A DNA stretch of 60,468 bases from Betaproteobacteria bacterium (GTDB lineage: Bacteria > Pseudomonadota > Gammaproteobacteria > Burkholderiales > Thiobacillaceae): NCBI GenBank assembly GCA_016873935.1, contig VGVT01000013.1:1-60468 (forward strand). The letters are read 5' to 3'. A program made the translations under genes and the position numbers. Under the pieces are notes generated by a model. It ran no database searches and was not told the origin of the DNA. It saw nothing but the letters and a program-made list of their open reading frames with translations. Positions 8,303 through 19,024 of the stretch are shown here, piece by piece (within the stretch, counting starts at the first letter, position 1; each line of letters opens with the position of its first letter).

Positions 8303-8380
8303 GTGAAGGGAGAAGGGGGAAGGGGGAAGGGTGTCTGGCGCCGGGGTCTAACCCTTCACCCTTTACCCTTCCCCCTTCAC
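8303..8380. repeat. Purine/pyrimidine palindromic repeat between yajC and secD
   Basis: GTGAAGGGAGAAGGGGGAAG-type sequence (8303-8330) is mirrored by ACCCTTCACC...CCCCCTTCAC (8351-8380) around a 20-base centre. The pair gives an imperfect inverted repeat with arms of nearly 30 bases that fills most of the 91-bp gap. The transcript would form a long stem-loop directly ahead of the secD start codon. It is compositionally related to the other G-rich repeats in the window. Confidence 0.6.
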
Positions 8381-8383
8381 GCT

Positions 8384-8701
8384 TTACAGATCCTTGATGG
8401 TGCCCTTGGGCAGCACGGTCTGGATGGTGGCGCGCTGGAAGATGCTCTCGGTGCCGCCACCGATGTCCAGGGTGATGTACTGGTCGGTCACCTTCACCAC
8501 CTTGCCGAGCTGGCCGCCGGCGGTAATCACCTCGTCGCCCTTCTGGATGGCTTCCTGCATCTTGCGCTGATCCTTGGCCCGCTTCATCTGCGGCCGGATG
8601 ATGAGGAAGTAGAAGAGGACGAAGAGGACGATCAGGGGAAGAAAGCTGATCAGCGGATCCGGCTGCTCGGCCGGGGCGGCGAAGGCGGGGGAAATCAACA
8701 T
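8384..8701 (-). CDS. yajC: Preprotein translocase accessory protein YajC
   Basis: This 105-residue protein starts MLISPAFAAPAE. It has one strong transmembrane helix (about residues 17-37, ending FYFLIIRPQ), the RPQ-K-R junction and a small cytoplasmic domain with KGDEV-TAGG, ending VLPKGTIKDL, as in E. coli YajC (110 residues). The start was chosen at 8701 because an AGGA site lies 11 bases upstream and the longer in-frame extension is unlike the family. It is the first gene of the yajC-secD-secF operon and part of the SecDF-YajC complex. Confidence 0.95.
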   Translation of the reverse strand: MLISPAFAAPAEQPDPLISFLPLIVLFVLFYFLIIRPQMKRAKDQRKMQEAIQKGDEVITAGGQLGKVVKVTDQYITLDIGGGTESIFQRATIQTVLPKGTIKDL

Positions 8702-8827
8702 GGCGAATGCGGTCCTGGTAAAAAAACTGGCGAATTCTACCATCAGGGGGTTCCGCCTCACGACGCGGGCCGTGCTCCGGGATTGGTACGGGGCGGGCGT
8801 GGGATGAGAAACACGAAGCCCCATTGC

Positions 8828-8855
8828 TTGACATCGCTCAATGGGCAACTAGCAT
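8828..8855 (+). promoter_or_regulatory. Sigma-70 promoter for the PAS-GGDEF-EAL-CZB gene
   Basis: A perfect -35 hexamer TTGACA (8828-8833) is followed after 16 bases by TAGCAT (8850-8855), a 4/6 match to the -10 consensus. Transcription would begin near 8862, giving a leader of about 25 bases before the ATG at 8888. The divergent yajC start at 8701 is 130-150 bases away. Confidence 0.55.
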
Positions 8856-8887
8856 AGGGGCGCCCTCAAATCAGCCAAATCGGCACC

Positions 8888-11212
8888 ATGAGCATGAAAA
8901 GCAAGTCGGCTAACGTCACGCAAGGCGATCCGACACCCCTTCCGCGCCTCATCCAGCGCTGGCTCAAGCATCTCGCCCTGCACGCGGAACACTGCCCCGA
9001 GGGATTGCGATCCCTCCCCCGCGAGGCCCTGGACGTCGAGACCCTGGCATCCCTCGTCAGCCAACTCAAGGATCGCCTGGACGCGCACGAGGAATCCCTG
9101 CGTATCGAGTCGGCCATTTTCGACAACGTCCAGGAAGGCATCGTGGTGACCGACGCCGGGGGACGCGTGGTGCGCGTCAACAAGGCCTACAGCAGGGTGA
9201 CGGGCTACACGGAAGACGAGATTCGCGGCAGGCGGCCCGGCGATTTCCTGCATTCCGGCGTGCAAGGACCCGAGTTCTACCAGCGCATGTGGCGGGACAT
9301 CCTCGACACGGGGCGCTGGCAGGGCGAGATCTGGAACCGCCGCAAGGACGGCGAATCCTTCCTGGAATTGCTCACCATCACCGCGGTGAAGAACGAGCGG
9401 GGCGACATCATTAATCTGGTCGGCGTGTTCGGCGACATCACCGACCTGCGCCGCATCGAGCACAAGCTCCAGCGGATCAACCATTACGACAACCTCACCA
9501 ACCTGCCCAACCGCACCCTGCTCATGGAGCAGTTGGAACGCCTGGTGCTCCAGGCCAACCGGGCGGACCGTATTTTCTGCGTAGTGTGCCTGGACCTGGA
9601 CCATTTCAAGCGCCTCAACGGACAGCATGGGGAGGCGTTCGGCGACCGCGTCCTGCTGGAGGTCGCCAACCGCCTGCATGGCGCCGTGCGCGAAGGCGAC
9701 ACGGTCGGCCGTCCCGGCAGCGACGAGTTCGTCGTCATCATGAGCAACCTGAAGGACCGGCGTGGCATGGAGCTCGCCCTGGCGCGGTTGCGCGAGAGCC
9801 TGTCGGCGCCCTATTTCCTGGATGGCACCGAATTCAGCCTGAGCGCCAGCCTCGGCGCGACCCTCTATCCGGACGACAAGGCCGACGCCGATACCCTGCT
9901 GCGCCACGCCAACCAGGCCATGGTGGTGGCGAAAAACGAGGGCCGAAACTGTTTTCGCGTGTTCGATCCGCGCGCCGAGGAGAACGCCCGCCAGCGCAGC
10001 GAGCAACTGGAGCGTCTGGGTCTGGCCCTGCGCCGGGGCGAACTGCGCCTGCATTACCAGCCCAAGGTGGACCTGCGCCGGGGCACGACCTTCGGCGCCG
10101 AGGCCCTCATCCGCTGGCAGCACCCGCAGCGGGGATTGCTCGGACCCGCCGCTTTCCTGCCCTATGCCGAGGACAACCAGCTCATGGTGGAGTTGGGGGA
10201 CTGGGTCATCGATACGGCTCTCGATCATCTGGCGCAATGGCGCGCGCGGGGCCTGGAGATCTCGGTCAGCGTCAACGTCGCCGCCATCCAGCTGCAGCAA
10301 GCCGATTTCGTCGCAAAGTTGCAAGCGGCCTTGCAACGCCACGCCGGCACGCCGCCCGGCGCGCTGGAACTGGAAATCCTGGAATCCAGCGCCATGCGCG
10401 ATCTCGACCTCACCCGCCAGGTGCTCAACGCCTGCCGTCAACTCGGCGTGGGCGCCGCGCTCGACGATTTCGGCACCGGTTATTGCTCCCTCGCCTATCT
10501 GAAGCAGATTCCCGCCACCACCCTGAAGATCGACCAGTCCTTCGTGCGCACCATGCTCGGCAACCGCGAGGATCTGGGCCTGGTGGAGGGCATCATCAGT
10601 CTGGCGAAGATCTTCGACATGGCCGTGGTGGCGGAAGGCATGGAAACCGCCGAGCACGGCGTCCTGCTGTTGCGCCTGGGCTGCGACCAGGCCCAGGGCT
10701 ACGGCATCGCCAAGCCGATGCCGCCGGAAGCATTGCCGGACTGGATCCGTGACTACGCGCCGGACCCAAGCTGGCAAACCTGGGCCGACCTCGACTGGGA
10801 CCTGTCCGATTTCCCCCTCATCGTCGCCCAGCACGACCACATCGACTGGGTGCGCCGCATCCTGCGCGCGCTCGACGGCGAGACCGCCGGCCTGGATCCC
10901 GCCGAACTGCACGATCATCACCAGTGCCGCCTGGGCCGCTGGTACTACGGGCGGGGCGCGCAGCAATACGGCCATTTGGCGGAGTTCCAGGCCGTGGAGG
11001 ATCTGCATCGGGACGTTCATAGACTGGGCCCGCGCGTCCTCGAACTGCTGGCCGCCGGAGACAAGGAGGCGGCCCAGGCGGAGTGCATGGTTCTGCTCGA
11101 CCTGAAAGCGCGCATCCTGGAACTCATGAAATCGCTGCAGGCCGCGGTGGCCCGCCACAACACCAGGCCCGCGCCCGAACACCAGCCGACGCAAAGGCCC
11201 GACGCCTATTGA
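8888..11212 (+). CDS. PAS-GGDEF-EAL protein with C-terminal CZB zinc-sensing domain
   Basis: This 774-residue protein has no membrane segments. Domains in order: an N-terminal helical region, PAS (about 73-190), a degenerate GGDEF domain (about 198-355), an EAL phosphodiesterase domain (about 375-620) and a chemoreceptor zinc-binding (CZB) domain (about 645-755). The cyclase signature reads PGSDEF (276-281) instead of GGDEF, so cyclase activity is doubtful. The EAL domain keeps E405-A-L, the ELEILE segment, DDFGTG (526-531) and A-E-G-M-E, so c-di-GMP hydrolysis is likely. CZB residues H651-x2-W, C680-x-L-G-x-W-Y and H707-x3-H711 match the Zn ligand pattern. CZB domains on diguanylate cyclases let zinc or hypochlorite state control output. 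Cytosolic location is predicted. Confidence 0.9.
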   Translation: MSMKSKSANVTQGDPTPLPRLIQRWLKHLALHAEHCPEGLRSLPREALDVETLASLVSQLKDRLDAHEESLRIESAIFDNVQEGIVVTDAGGRVVRVNKAYSRVTGYTEDEIRGRRPGDFLHSGVQGPEFYQRMWRDILDTGRWQGEIWNRRKDGESFLELLTITAVKNERGDIINLVGVFGDITDLRRIEHKLQRINHYDNLTNLPNRTLLMEQLERLVLQANRADRIFCVVCLDLDHFKRLNGQHGEAFGDRVLLEVANRLHGAVREGDTVGRPGSDEFVVIMSNLKDRRGMELALARLRESLSAPYFLDGTEFSLSASLGATLYPDDKADADTLLRHANQAMVVAKNEGRNCFRVFDPRAEENARQRSEQLERLGLALRRGELRLHYQPKVDLRRGTTFGAEALIRWQHPQRGLLGPAAFLPYAEDNQLMVELGDWVIDTALDHLAQWRARGLEISVSVNVAAIQLQQADFVAKLQAALQRHAGTPPGALELEILESSAMRDLDLTRQVLNACRQLGVGAALDDFGTGYCSLAYLKQIPATTLKIDQSFVRTMLGNREDLGLVEGIISLAKIFDMAVVAEGMETAEHGVLLLRLGCDQAQGYGIAKPMPPEALPDWIRDYAPDPSWQTWADLDWDLSDFPLIVAQHDHIDWVRRILRALDGETAGLDPAELHDHHQCRLGRWYYGRGAQQYGHLAEFQAVEDLHRDVHRLGPRVLELLAAGDKEAAQAECMVLLDLKARILELMKSLQAAVARHNTRPAPEHQPTQRPDAY

Positions 11213-11296
11213 GCGGGTGGCATCGCCTACCTCGCGCCCGACGCATGATCGAGCGCGCGCGCGTTGGTGTGTCGACCTCCGCCATACGCCTACCGT

Positions 11297-11323
11297 TAAA
11301 CCTATTCCGCCTGTGGTCGATAT
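11297..11323 (+). promoter_or_regulatory. Candidate sigma-28-like promoter for the binding-protein/hybrid-kinase pair
   Basis: TAAACCTA (11297-11304) is separated by exactly 11 bases from GTCGATAT (11316-11323). The consensus flagellar sigma-28 promoter is TAAAGTTT-N11-GCCGATAA, so the match is partial (4/8 and 6/8) but with correct spacing. The start codon of the first gene follows at 11369. It is weaker than the perfect example at 24470-24496. Confidence 0.35.
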
Positions 11324-11368
11324 AGGGACTGTCGCCCCCTCTTTCCCCTCCGAAACACGGTCCATCCC

Positions 11369-12127
11369 ATGATTCAGCAATGCAAGCGTTGGCTGGGTGT
11401 CCTTCTGCTATGCGGCGCGGGCGTCGCGTGCGCGCGCGAACCCCTGGTCATCGGCGTCGAGAACCTGCATTACCTGCCGCTCGCCAGCCACGAGAAAGGC
11501 GTCTACCGGGGCTTCGCGCGCGATCTGCTGGATGCCTTCGCCGAAGATCTCGGCTACAAGGTCGAATACCGGCCGCTACCGGTGCCCCGGCTGTACGCCG
11601 CCCTTCTCGCCGGTCAGGTGGATTTCAAGTTTCCCGACAATGCCAACTGGAAACGGGAAATCCGCGCCGGACGCGAGATCCATTACAGCGAACCGGTGGC
11701 CGCCTACGTCGATGGCACCAGCGTCGCGCCCGCGCGGCTGGGCGCCGGCCCGCAGGCCATCCGCCGCCTCGGTACCCTCGGCGGCTTCACGCCCTGGCCG
11801 TGGCTGGAGCGCATCCGCGCAGGCAGACCCAGCCTGTCTGAGAACACCAGCCTGGAGGCGCTGGTGCGCCAGGCCGTGGCCGGTCGCGTCGACGGCGTCT
11901 ACGCCAGCGTGGCAGTGATCCATTACCAACTCGACCACGTGCTGAAGCGTCCCGGCGCCCTGGTGTTCGATGCCGCCCTGCCGCACAGTCGTGACCATTA
12001 CCATCTATCCACCCTGCGGCGTCCGGAAGTGCTGCGCGAGTTCAACGACTGGATGCGCAAAAACCCGGCGCGGATCGTCGCCCTCAAGTCCCGGCACGGT
12101 GTCGAGAAGGGCGTGCCGGCCCTCTGA
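11369..12127 (+). CDS. Periplasmic solute-binding protein (SBP_bac_3-like), probable kinase partner
   Basis: This is a 252-residue protein with a signal peptide (to about residue 22, ending VACA) and the type-2 periplasmic binding fold of the SBP_bac_3 family. It begins [14 protein letters not shown] and has a [22 protein letters not shown] segment split over two lobes. There is no permease or ATPase gene nearby. Instead its stop codon overlaps the start of a membrane-bound hybrid histidine kinase (TGATG), so it most likely senses a small molecule in the periplasm for that kinase rather than feeding a transporter. The ligand is unknown. Confidence 0.72.
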   Translation: MIQQCKRWLGVLLLCGAGVACAREPLVIGVENLHYLPLASHEKGVYRGFARDLLDAFAEDLGYKVEYRPLPVPRLYAALLAGQVDFKFPDNANWKREIRAGREIHYSEPVAAYVDGTSVAPARLGAGPQAIRRLGTLGGFTPWPWLERIRAGRPSLSENTSLEALVRQAVAGRVDGVYASVAVIHYQLDHVLKRPGALVFDAALPHSRDHYHLSTLRRPEVLREFNDWMRKNPARIVALKSRHGVEKGVPAL

Positions 12128-14571
12128 TGTGGCCGCCACCTCCGCATACTCCCATGCCTGGCGAACACATCCCCCTGTTGCGTGGTCTGGCCGCCCGCCA
12201 GATCCTCGTCACCCTGGCCGTCGCCCTGCTCGCCGGCCTCGCCATCGGATCCCTGGAACTGCTGGCGGAGTGGCGCGTCTGGCGCGAGCGCATCGCCACC
12301 GATACCCGGCAAAACCTTGAACTGGTGCGCGCAAGCGCCGCCGAGGCCGCCTACCAACTGAACACCGAACAGGCTGACAATGTCGTTCAGGGCCTGCTCA
12401 GTTTCGACGAGAACGCCCGCGTCACCCTGCGCGACAACTTCGGCGGGGTGCTCGCGCAGGGCGCCCGGCCGGCCGCGAGCGACACGGCGTCGGGTCTCGG
12501 CGAGGCCCTCATCGCCGGCCTGGAGACGCACAGGCTTCGCCTGGAATACGCCGACCCCTCGGCGGAGGAAGCCGCCGCCCACGTCGGCGATCTCGAACTC
12601 GCCCTCGACGGCGCCCGCATCGGCCAGCGCTTCCTCAGCCTGGCGCTGCAGAAAATGGCCTACACGGTAGCCCTGGCGGTCCTCCTGAGCCTGATCCTGG
12701 CGGTGGTCTTCCACATCTCCATCCTGCGCCCACTCACCCATCTCAGCCGGCGCATCGTCGCTCTCGATCCCGCCGCGCCGGGACGCGAGGCGTTGCCGAT
12801 TCCCGGCCGCCACCGGGACAACGAATTCGGCCTGTTGCTGCACAACCTCAACGCCATGTTGCAAGCCTTTCAGCGCGGCCTCGACCAGCGCGACCAGGCG
12901 CAGACCGAACTGGCCGGCCTCAACCAGCGTCTGGAGGAACGCGTGCGCGCGCGCACCGAGGCCCTGCGCGAGGCCATGGGCGAACTGGAACTGAAGAAGG
13001 AAGCCGCCGAGCAGGCGACGCGCGCGAAGTCCGAGTTCCTCGCCAACATGAGCCACGAAATCCGCACGCCGATGAACGGCGTCATGGGCATGCTCGAACT
13101 GCTCCTCACCACGGAGCTCAACGAGGAACAGATGGAATACGCGGAAATCGCCCTGCACAGTGCGCAGTCGCTGCTCAAGGTGATCAACGACATCCTGGAT
13201 TTCTCCAAGATCGACGCCGGCAAGCTGGAGATTGAAAACCTCGATTTCGACCCGCGCGAACTGTGCAACGAGGTCGGCAACCTGATGGCCCTCAATGCCG
13301 ACCAGAAGGGCCTCGAGTATCTCCAGCGCGTCGCAGCCGACGTGCCCCGCCGGCTGCGCGGCGATCCAGGCAGGCTGCGACAAATCCTGTTCAATCTGCT
13401 CGGCAACGCGATCAAGTTCACGCCCGCTGGCGAGGTCTGCCTCAGCGTCCGCGCACTGCGTCGCGGGGCGGAAGGTGTACGCCTGCGCTTCGAGGTGCGC
13501 GACACCGGCATCGGCATCGCCGGCGACAAGCTGGGTCTGCTATTCACCCCCTTCACCCAGACGGACGGCTCGATGACCCGCAAGTACGGCGGCAGCGGAC
13601 TGGGACTCTCCATCGTCCGCCGCCTGAGCGAACTGATGGGCGGAGAGTCCGGCGTCGACAGCCGTGAGGGCGACGGCTCCATCTTCTGGTGCGATTTGCC
13701 ATTCCTGGTCTCCGCCGACCCCGCCACCCCGCCACCACCGGCCCTGGCCGGCCTGCGCGTCCTGGTGGTGGACGACAACGCCGCCAACCGCCTGATCATC
13801 GAGGACATGCTGCGTGAACTCGGTTGCGCGCCCGCCTCCTGCGCCAGCGGCGCCGCTGCTCTCGACCTGGCGCGGGCGGAGGCCGCGGCCGGCCGCGCCT
13901 TCGATGCCGCCCTCATTGACCACCGCATGCCCGGCATGGATGGCGAGGAACTGGCCCGCGCCCTGCGCGCGGATGCCTCCACCACCCGCCTGCCGCTGAT
14001 CGTCATGGTCGCGCCCAAAGCCTGGAGGCAGGCGTCGCGGCTCATGGAAGCCGGCTTCAGCCAGCACCTCACCAAGCCCGTGCGGGTGGAACACCTGCAA
14101 CGCGACCTGCTCGCCCTATCAGGGGAAACGTGCCGCCCCGCGCTGCAACCGACGCAAGCCGCCAACCCGCCGCCCGCCGGACGTGCCGCGCATCTGCTGC
14201 TGGTCGAGGACGATGCGGTCAACCGGCGCCTGGCCACCCTCCTGCTGGAGCAATGGGGCTACCGCGTGGACGCCGTCGACAACGGTCCCGCCGCCCTCAC
14301 CGCGCTCGCCGCCACCCCTTACGACCTGGTGGTGCTGGACTGCCGCATGCCGGGCATGGACGGCCACCAGGTGGCGCGCGCCATCCGCGCCGGCGACCAT
14401 GGCGTGTCGGACCGCTCGGTGCCGATCCTGGCGCTGACTGCCGACGTGGCGGAGGGCTACCGCGAACGCGCCCTCTCTGCGGGCATGGACGACTTCATCG
14501 CCAAACCCATCGTCGCCGCGCAACTTCAGGAGAAGGTCCGCGCCCTGCTGCGCCAGAGGCCGGCCGGCTGA
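12127..14571 (+). CDS. Hybrid sensor histidine kinase with two receiver domains
   Basis: This 814-residue inner-membrane protein has a first transmembrane helix (about 22-41) and a short periplasmic segment. A second helix (about 180-200) leads to a HAMP-like linker and a coiled coil rich in E, R and Q. The HisKA domain carries the phosphoacceptor H310 in [12 protein letters not shown] HATPase domain follows, with DTGIGI and GGSGLGLSI boxes. Two receiver domains have phospho-acceptor D598 (LIDHRMPG) and D738 (VLDCRMPG). There is no HPt domain and no separate regulator gene next to it, so the output partner is elsewhere. Start-stop overlap with the upstream binding-protein gene indicates coupled translation and a shared signalling role. 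Confidence 0.92.
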   Translation: MWPPPPHTPMPGEHIPLLRGLAARQILVTLAVALLAGLAIGSLELLAEWRVWRERIATDTRQNLELVRASAAEAAYQLNTEQADNVVQGLLSFDENARVTLRDNFGGVLAQGARPAASDTASGLGEALIAGLETHRLRLEYADPSAEEAAAHVGDLELALDGARIGQRFLSLALQKMAYTVALAVLLSLILAVVFHISILRPLTHLSRRIVALDPAAPGREALPIPGRHRDNEFGLLLHNLNAMLQAFQRGLDQRDQAQTELAGLNQRLEERVRARTEALREAMGELELKKEAAEQATRAKSEFLANMSHEIRTPMNGVMGMLELLLTTELNEEQMEYAEIALHSAQSLLKVINDILDFSKIDAGKLEIENLDFDPRELCNEVGNLMALNADQKGLEYLQRVAADVPRRLRGDPGRLRQILFNLLGNAIKFTPAGEVCLSVRALRRGAEGVRLRFEVRDTGIGIAGDKLGLLFTPFTQTDGSMTRKYGGSGLGLSIVRRLSELMGGESGVDSREGDGSIFWCDLPFLVSADPATPPPPALAGLRVLVVDDNAANRLIIEDMLRELGCAPASCASGAAALDLARAEAAAGRAFDAALIDHRMPGMDGEELARALRADASTTRLPLIVMVAPKAWRQASRLMEAGFSQHLTKPVRVEHLQRDLLALSGETCRPALQPTQAANPPPAGRAAHLLLVEDDAVNRRLATLLLEQWGYRVDAVDNGPAALTALAATPYDLVVLDCRMPGMDGHQVARAIRAGDHGVSDRSVPILALTADVAEGYRERALSAGMDDFIAKPIVAAQLQEKVRALLRQRPAG

Positions 14572-14634
14572 ACGCCGCACACCCCCAAAGCAATACCGAG
14601 AAGCGCAGCAGGCCCGCATTGCGTGCTATAAACA

Positions 14635-14648
14635 TTAGAGTTTTCTAA
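14635..14648 (+). promoter_or_regulatory. Candidate operator palindrome upstream of the C_GCAxxG_C_C gene
   Basis: TTAGA-GTTT-TCTAA is a perfect inverted repeat inside an AT-rich stretch 16-29 bases before the start codon. The half-site TTAGA is also the core of the palindrome preceding the rubrerythrin operon (3673-3689). A shared or related redox regulator is possible but unproven. Confidence 0.35.
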
Positions 14649-14663
14649 TTTACAGAGTCGCCC

Positions 14664-15146
14664 ATGTCCCCCGAGGAAAAAGTCCGCGCCGCAGAAGCAG
14701 CCTATGAGAAGGCCCTGCGCTATGAACTCGACTACGGCTGCTGCCCGCAATGCGTGCTGGCGGCGGTACAGGAGACCGTCGGCGTCATCGACGACGCGGT
14801 CATCAAGGCGAGCCATGGCCTATCCGGCGGTGGCGGCCTCTGCGGCCAGGGCGCCTGCGGGGCGTTGACCGGCGGCCTCGTGGCCTTGAGCGCCAAGCGC
14901 GGCCGCGACCGCGACAAGCTCGACAAGGGTCGCGCCATCGGCAACTTCCAGAAGGGCAAGGAGCTGGTGGAACGCTTCAAAGCCGAGTTCGGCGGTGTCA
15001 CCTGCGAGGAATTGCAAAAAACCTTCACCGGCCGCACCTGGGACATGTGGAAAACCGACGAATACAAGGCCTTCGACGCAGCCCGCGGCCAGCAATGCGC
15101 GCGCGCCACCGCCACAGTGACCAGATGGGTGGTGGAGATGATGTAG
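14664..15146 (+). CDS. C_GCAxxG_C_C family redox protein
   Basis: This 160-residue soluble protein has seven Cys residues (26, 27, 30, 60, 65, 114, 145). The signature region GLCGQGACGALTGG fits the C_GCAxxG_C_C family, whose members carry conserved cysteines around a GCAxxG core and are thought to be redox-active or metal-binding. It begins with a helical segment resembling other family members ('AAYEKALRYELDYGCC'). It stands alone between the hybrid kinase and the divergent UDG-family gene, just after an AT-rich palindrome. Function is not established for the family. Confidence 0.75.
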   Translation: MSPEEKVRAAEAAYEKALRYELDYGCCPQCVLAAVQETVGVIDDAVIKASHGLSGGGGLCGQGACGALTGGLVALSAKRGRDRDKLDKGRAIGNFQKGKELVERFKAEFGGVTCEELQKTFTGRTWDMWKTDEYKAFDAARGQQCARATATVTRWVVEMM

Positions 15147-15150
15147 GGCT

Positions 15151-15738
15151 TCAGCCCGCCAAGACCCGCCGCACCGCGGCGCGCAAATCCGGCAGCAGTT
15201 CCTCGGCGAACCAGGGGTTCCGCCGCAGCCACATCTGGTTGCGCGGGCTGGGGTGCGGCAGCGGATACAGGGCGGGCGCGAACTCGCGCCAGGCGGCGAC
15301 GGTTTGCGTGAGATTCGGCCGGGTACGCCCGGCCAGATGGTAGGCCTGGGCGTACTGGCCGATGACGATGCGCAGGCGCAGCCCGGGCAGCAGGGAGAAG
15401 ACGCGGTCGTGCCAGAGTCGCCGGCACTCGGCGCGGGGCGGCAGGTCGCCCGACTTGCCGGTTCCCGGGTAGCAGAAGCCCATGGGCACGATGGCCACCC
15501 TCGCCGGGTCGTAGAACACCTCCGCTTCCAGCCCCAGCCATTCCCGCAGGCGCTTGCCACTGGCGTCGTTCCAGGGGATGCCGGTGGCGTGCACGCGCGT
15601 GCCCGGCGCCTGCCCCGCCACCAGGACGCGCGCCCGCGTGTCGGCGACGAGCACCGGCCGGGCACCCAGCGGCAGCTCCGGCTCGCAGACACGGCAGGCG
15701 CGGATTTCGCCGAGCAGGTTCGGCAGGGTGGCAATCAT
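15151..15738 (-). CDS. Uracil-DNA glycosylase superfamily protein
   Basis: This 195-residue protein carries the UDG-fold motifs GQAPGTRVHATG (water-activating loop, about residues 42-53), the following P-W-N-D-x-S-G-x-x-L, and a C-terminal LPHPSPRN loop (normally H-P-S-P/S that inserts in the minor groove). An N-terminal C15-x2-C18 pair is present, but the full four-Cys [4Fe-4S] set of family 4 enzymes is not obvious. It is therefore best called a family 4/5-like or related UDG. It would excise uracil or other damaged bases from DNA. It lies 21 bp downstream of tgt on the same strand. Confidence 0.8.
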   Translation of the reverse strand: MIATLPNLLGEIRACRVCEPELPLGARPVLVADTRARVLVAGQAPGTRVHATGIPWNDASGKRLREWLGLEAEVFYDPARVAIVPMGFCYPGTGKSGDLPPRAECRRLWHDRVFSLLPGLRLRIVIGQYAQAYHLAGRTRPNLTQTVAAWREFAPALYPLPHPSPRNQMWLRRNPWFAEELLPDLRAAVRRVLAG

Positions 15739-15759
15739 GGCGCCGACGCGTGGCTTCCC

Positions 15760-17425
<1,666 letters not shown>

Positions 17426-17434
17426 GCGCGGGGA

Positions 17435-19024
17435 CTACCAGCTTTGCCGGCCGCGCGACTTGGCCCCGGCCTGGGGTCGCGCGTCGGCGTTCCAGGCTTG
17501 GCCGGGCTTGGCGGTGGGCCGGGCTTCCGGCTTGTAGTCGGCGCGGTTGCCGTTGACGTCGGCACGGCGGGTTTCGGGTTTGCCCCAGGTGTTGCCGTTC
17601 TTCTCCGGACGATCCCAGGCGTGACCGGGCCGGGCCGGCCGGGCTTCCGGCTTGGCCCCTTTCCAGGCGGCCTGGCCGTGCGGCTTGCTCCAGGTGCTCG
17701 CGGCACGGTCATCGGCGCGCGGACGCTCGCCGGCATGGGCCGGGTGCTCGGCGCGGGGGCGGTCTTCCCACTTCCGCTCGCCCCAGGGCTTCTTCTCGCC
17801 CCAGGGTTTCTTGTCCGCCCACACCTTGGCGCCGGGCTTGCGCGTGAAATCCCGCCCCTTCTTGCCGAAATCCTTGTCGTGGCGCAGCTTGGGTTCCAGG
17901 CCGGGCACCACTTCCACGCGCACCGGCTTGCCGATGTAGCGCTCGATCTCGCGCACCAGGTGGCGTTCCTTGCCATGCACCAGGGTGATGGCGATGCCGA
18001 GGCGGCCGGCGCGGCCGGTGCGACCGATGCGGTGCACGTAGTCCTCGGCCTGGCGCGGCGCGTCGAAGTTGATGACATGGCTGATGCCGGCCACGTCGAT
18101 GCCGCGGGCGGCCACGTCGGTGGCCACCAGGATGCGTGTATGGCCATCGCGCAAACGTTGCAGGGTGCGGTTGCGCTTGTGCTGGGGCATGTCGCCGTGC
18201 AGGGCGGCGGCGGTGAAGCCCTGCTCCAGCAGGGTCTCGCAGAGTTCCTCGGCGCTGGCCTTGGTGGCGGTGAACACCACCGCCTGGTTGACGCCCGCGT
18301 CGCGCAGCAGGAAATCCAGCAGGCGGTGCTTGTGGCCAATGTCGTCGGTGAACAGCAGGCGCTGGTCGATGTTGGCCTTGTGCTCTTCCCTGGTGGCCAC
18401 CTCGATGCGCAGCGGCGACTTGGTCATCTGCGCGGCGATCTTGCCCACCATGCCATCCAGGGTGGCGGAGAACAGCAGGGTCTGGCGGCTTTCCGGGGTG
18501 CGCGCGACGATGTGCTCGATGTCCTCGATGAAGCCCATGTCCAGCATGCGGTCAGCCTCGTCCAGCACCAGCACTTCCAGGCGGGAGAAGTCGATGCGGC
18601 CGCGTTCCAGGTGATCGATGAGGCGGCCCGGGGTGGCGATCATGACTTCCGGGTGCACCTTCAGGGCCTGGAACTGCGGCCCGAAGGGGGCGCCGCCGAC
18701 CAGGCAGACGGTGCGCAGCTTGCGCATGCCGGCGCCGTAGATCATGGCCTGCTTCTGCACCTGCAGGGCCAGTTCCCGGGTGGGGCACAGCACCAGCAGG
18801 CGCGGGCCGTTGCCGGGCAGTTGCGAAGGCTCGGCCAGCTTGTGCAGGCTGGGCAGCAGGAAGGCGGCGGTCTTGCCACTGCCGGTGTGGCTGGAGACCA
18901 ACAGATCCTTGCCCTCCAGGGCGGCGGGAACGGCCTGGCTCTGTACCCCGGTCGGCTCGGTATAGCCGGTGGTTTCCAGACATTTCAAAACGATGGGGTT
19001 CAGACCCAGTTCGGCGAAGCTCAT
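17435..19024 (-). CDS. DEAD-box ATP-dependent RNA helicase (RhlE-like) with basic tail
   Basis: This 529-residue protein has a helicase core in residues 1-370 showing the Q motif (N-terminal TGYTEPTGVQSQ), Walker A SHTGSGKT, PTRELA, ATPGR, DEAD (VLDEADRML), SAT, and motif VI HRIGRTGRAGR. The C-terminal ~150 residues are low-complexity and basic, with repeated K-P-W-G-E-K/R and R-A/P-rich segments, typical of RNA-binding tails of RhlE/CsdA-type helicases. It would unwind structured RNA during ribosome assembly or mRNA turnover, especially in the cold. A ribosome binding site AAAGGA lies 8 bases before the ATG, and a 338-base leader region separates it from queA. Confidence 0.93.
   Translation of the reverse strand: MSFAELGLNPIVLKCLETTGYTEPTGVQSQAVPAALEGKDLLVSSHTGSGKTAAFLLPSLHKLAEPSQLPGNGPRLLVLCPTRELALQVQKQAMIYGAGMRKLRTVCLVGGAPFGPQFQALKVHPEVMIATPGRLIDHLERGRIDFSRLEVLVLDEADRMLDMGFIEDIEHIVARTPESRQTLLFSATLDGMVGKIAAQMTKSPLRIEVATREEHKANIDQRLLFTDDIGHKHRLLDFLLRDAGVNQAVVFTATKASAEELCETLLEQGFTAAALHGDMPQHKRNRTLQRLRDGHTRILVATDVAARGIDVAGISHVINFDAPRQAEDYVHRIGRTGRAGRLGIAITLVHGKERHLVREIERYIGKPVRVEVVPGLEPKLRHDKDFGKKGRDFTRKPGAKVWADKKPWGEKKPWGERKWEDRPRAEHPAHAGERPRADDRAASTWSKPHGQAAWKGAKPEARPARPGHAWDRPEKNGNTWGKPETRRADVNGNRADYKPEARPTAKPGQAWNADARPQAGAKSRGRQSW

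Noticed and set aside
8849-11380. An 843-codon open frame on the minus strand opposite the PAS-GGDEF-EAL-CZB gene
   Set aside because: It is antisense to a gene with clear domains on the plus strand. The translation has no recognisable fold and there is no ribosome site.
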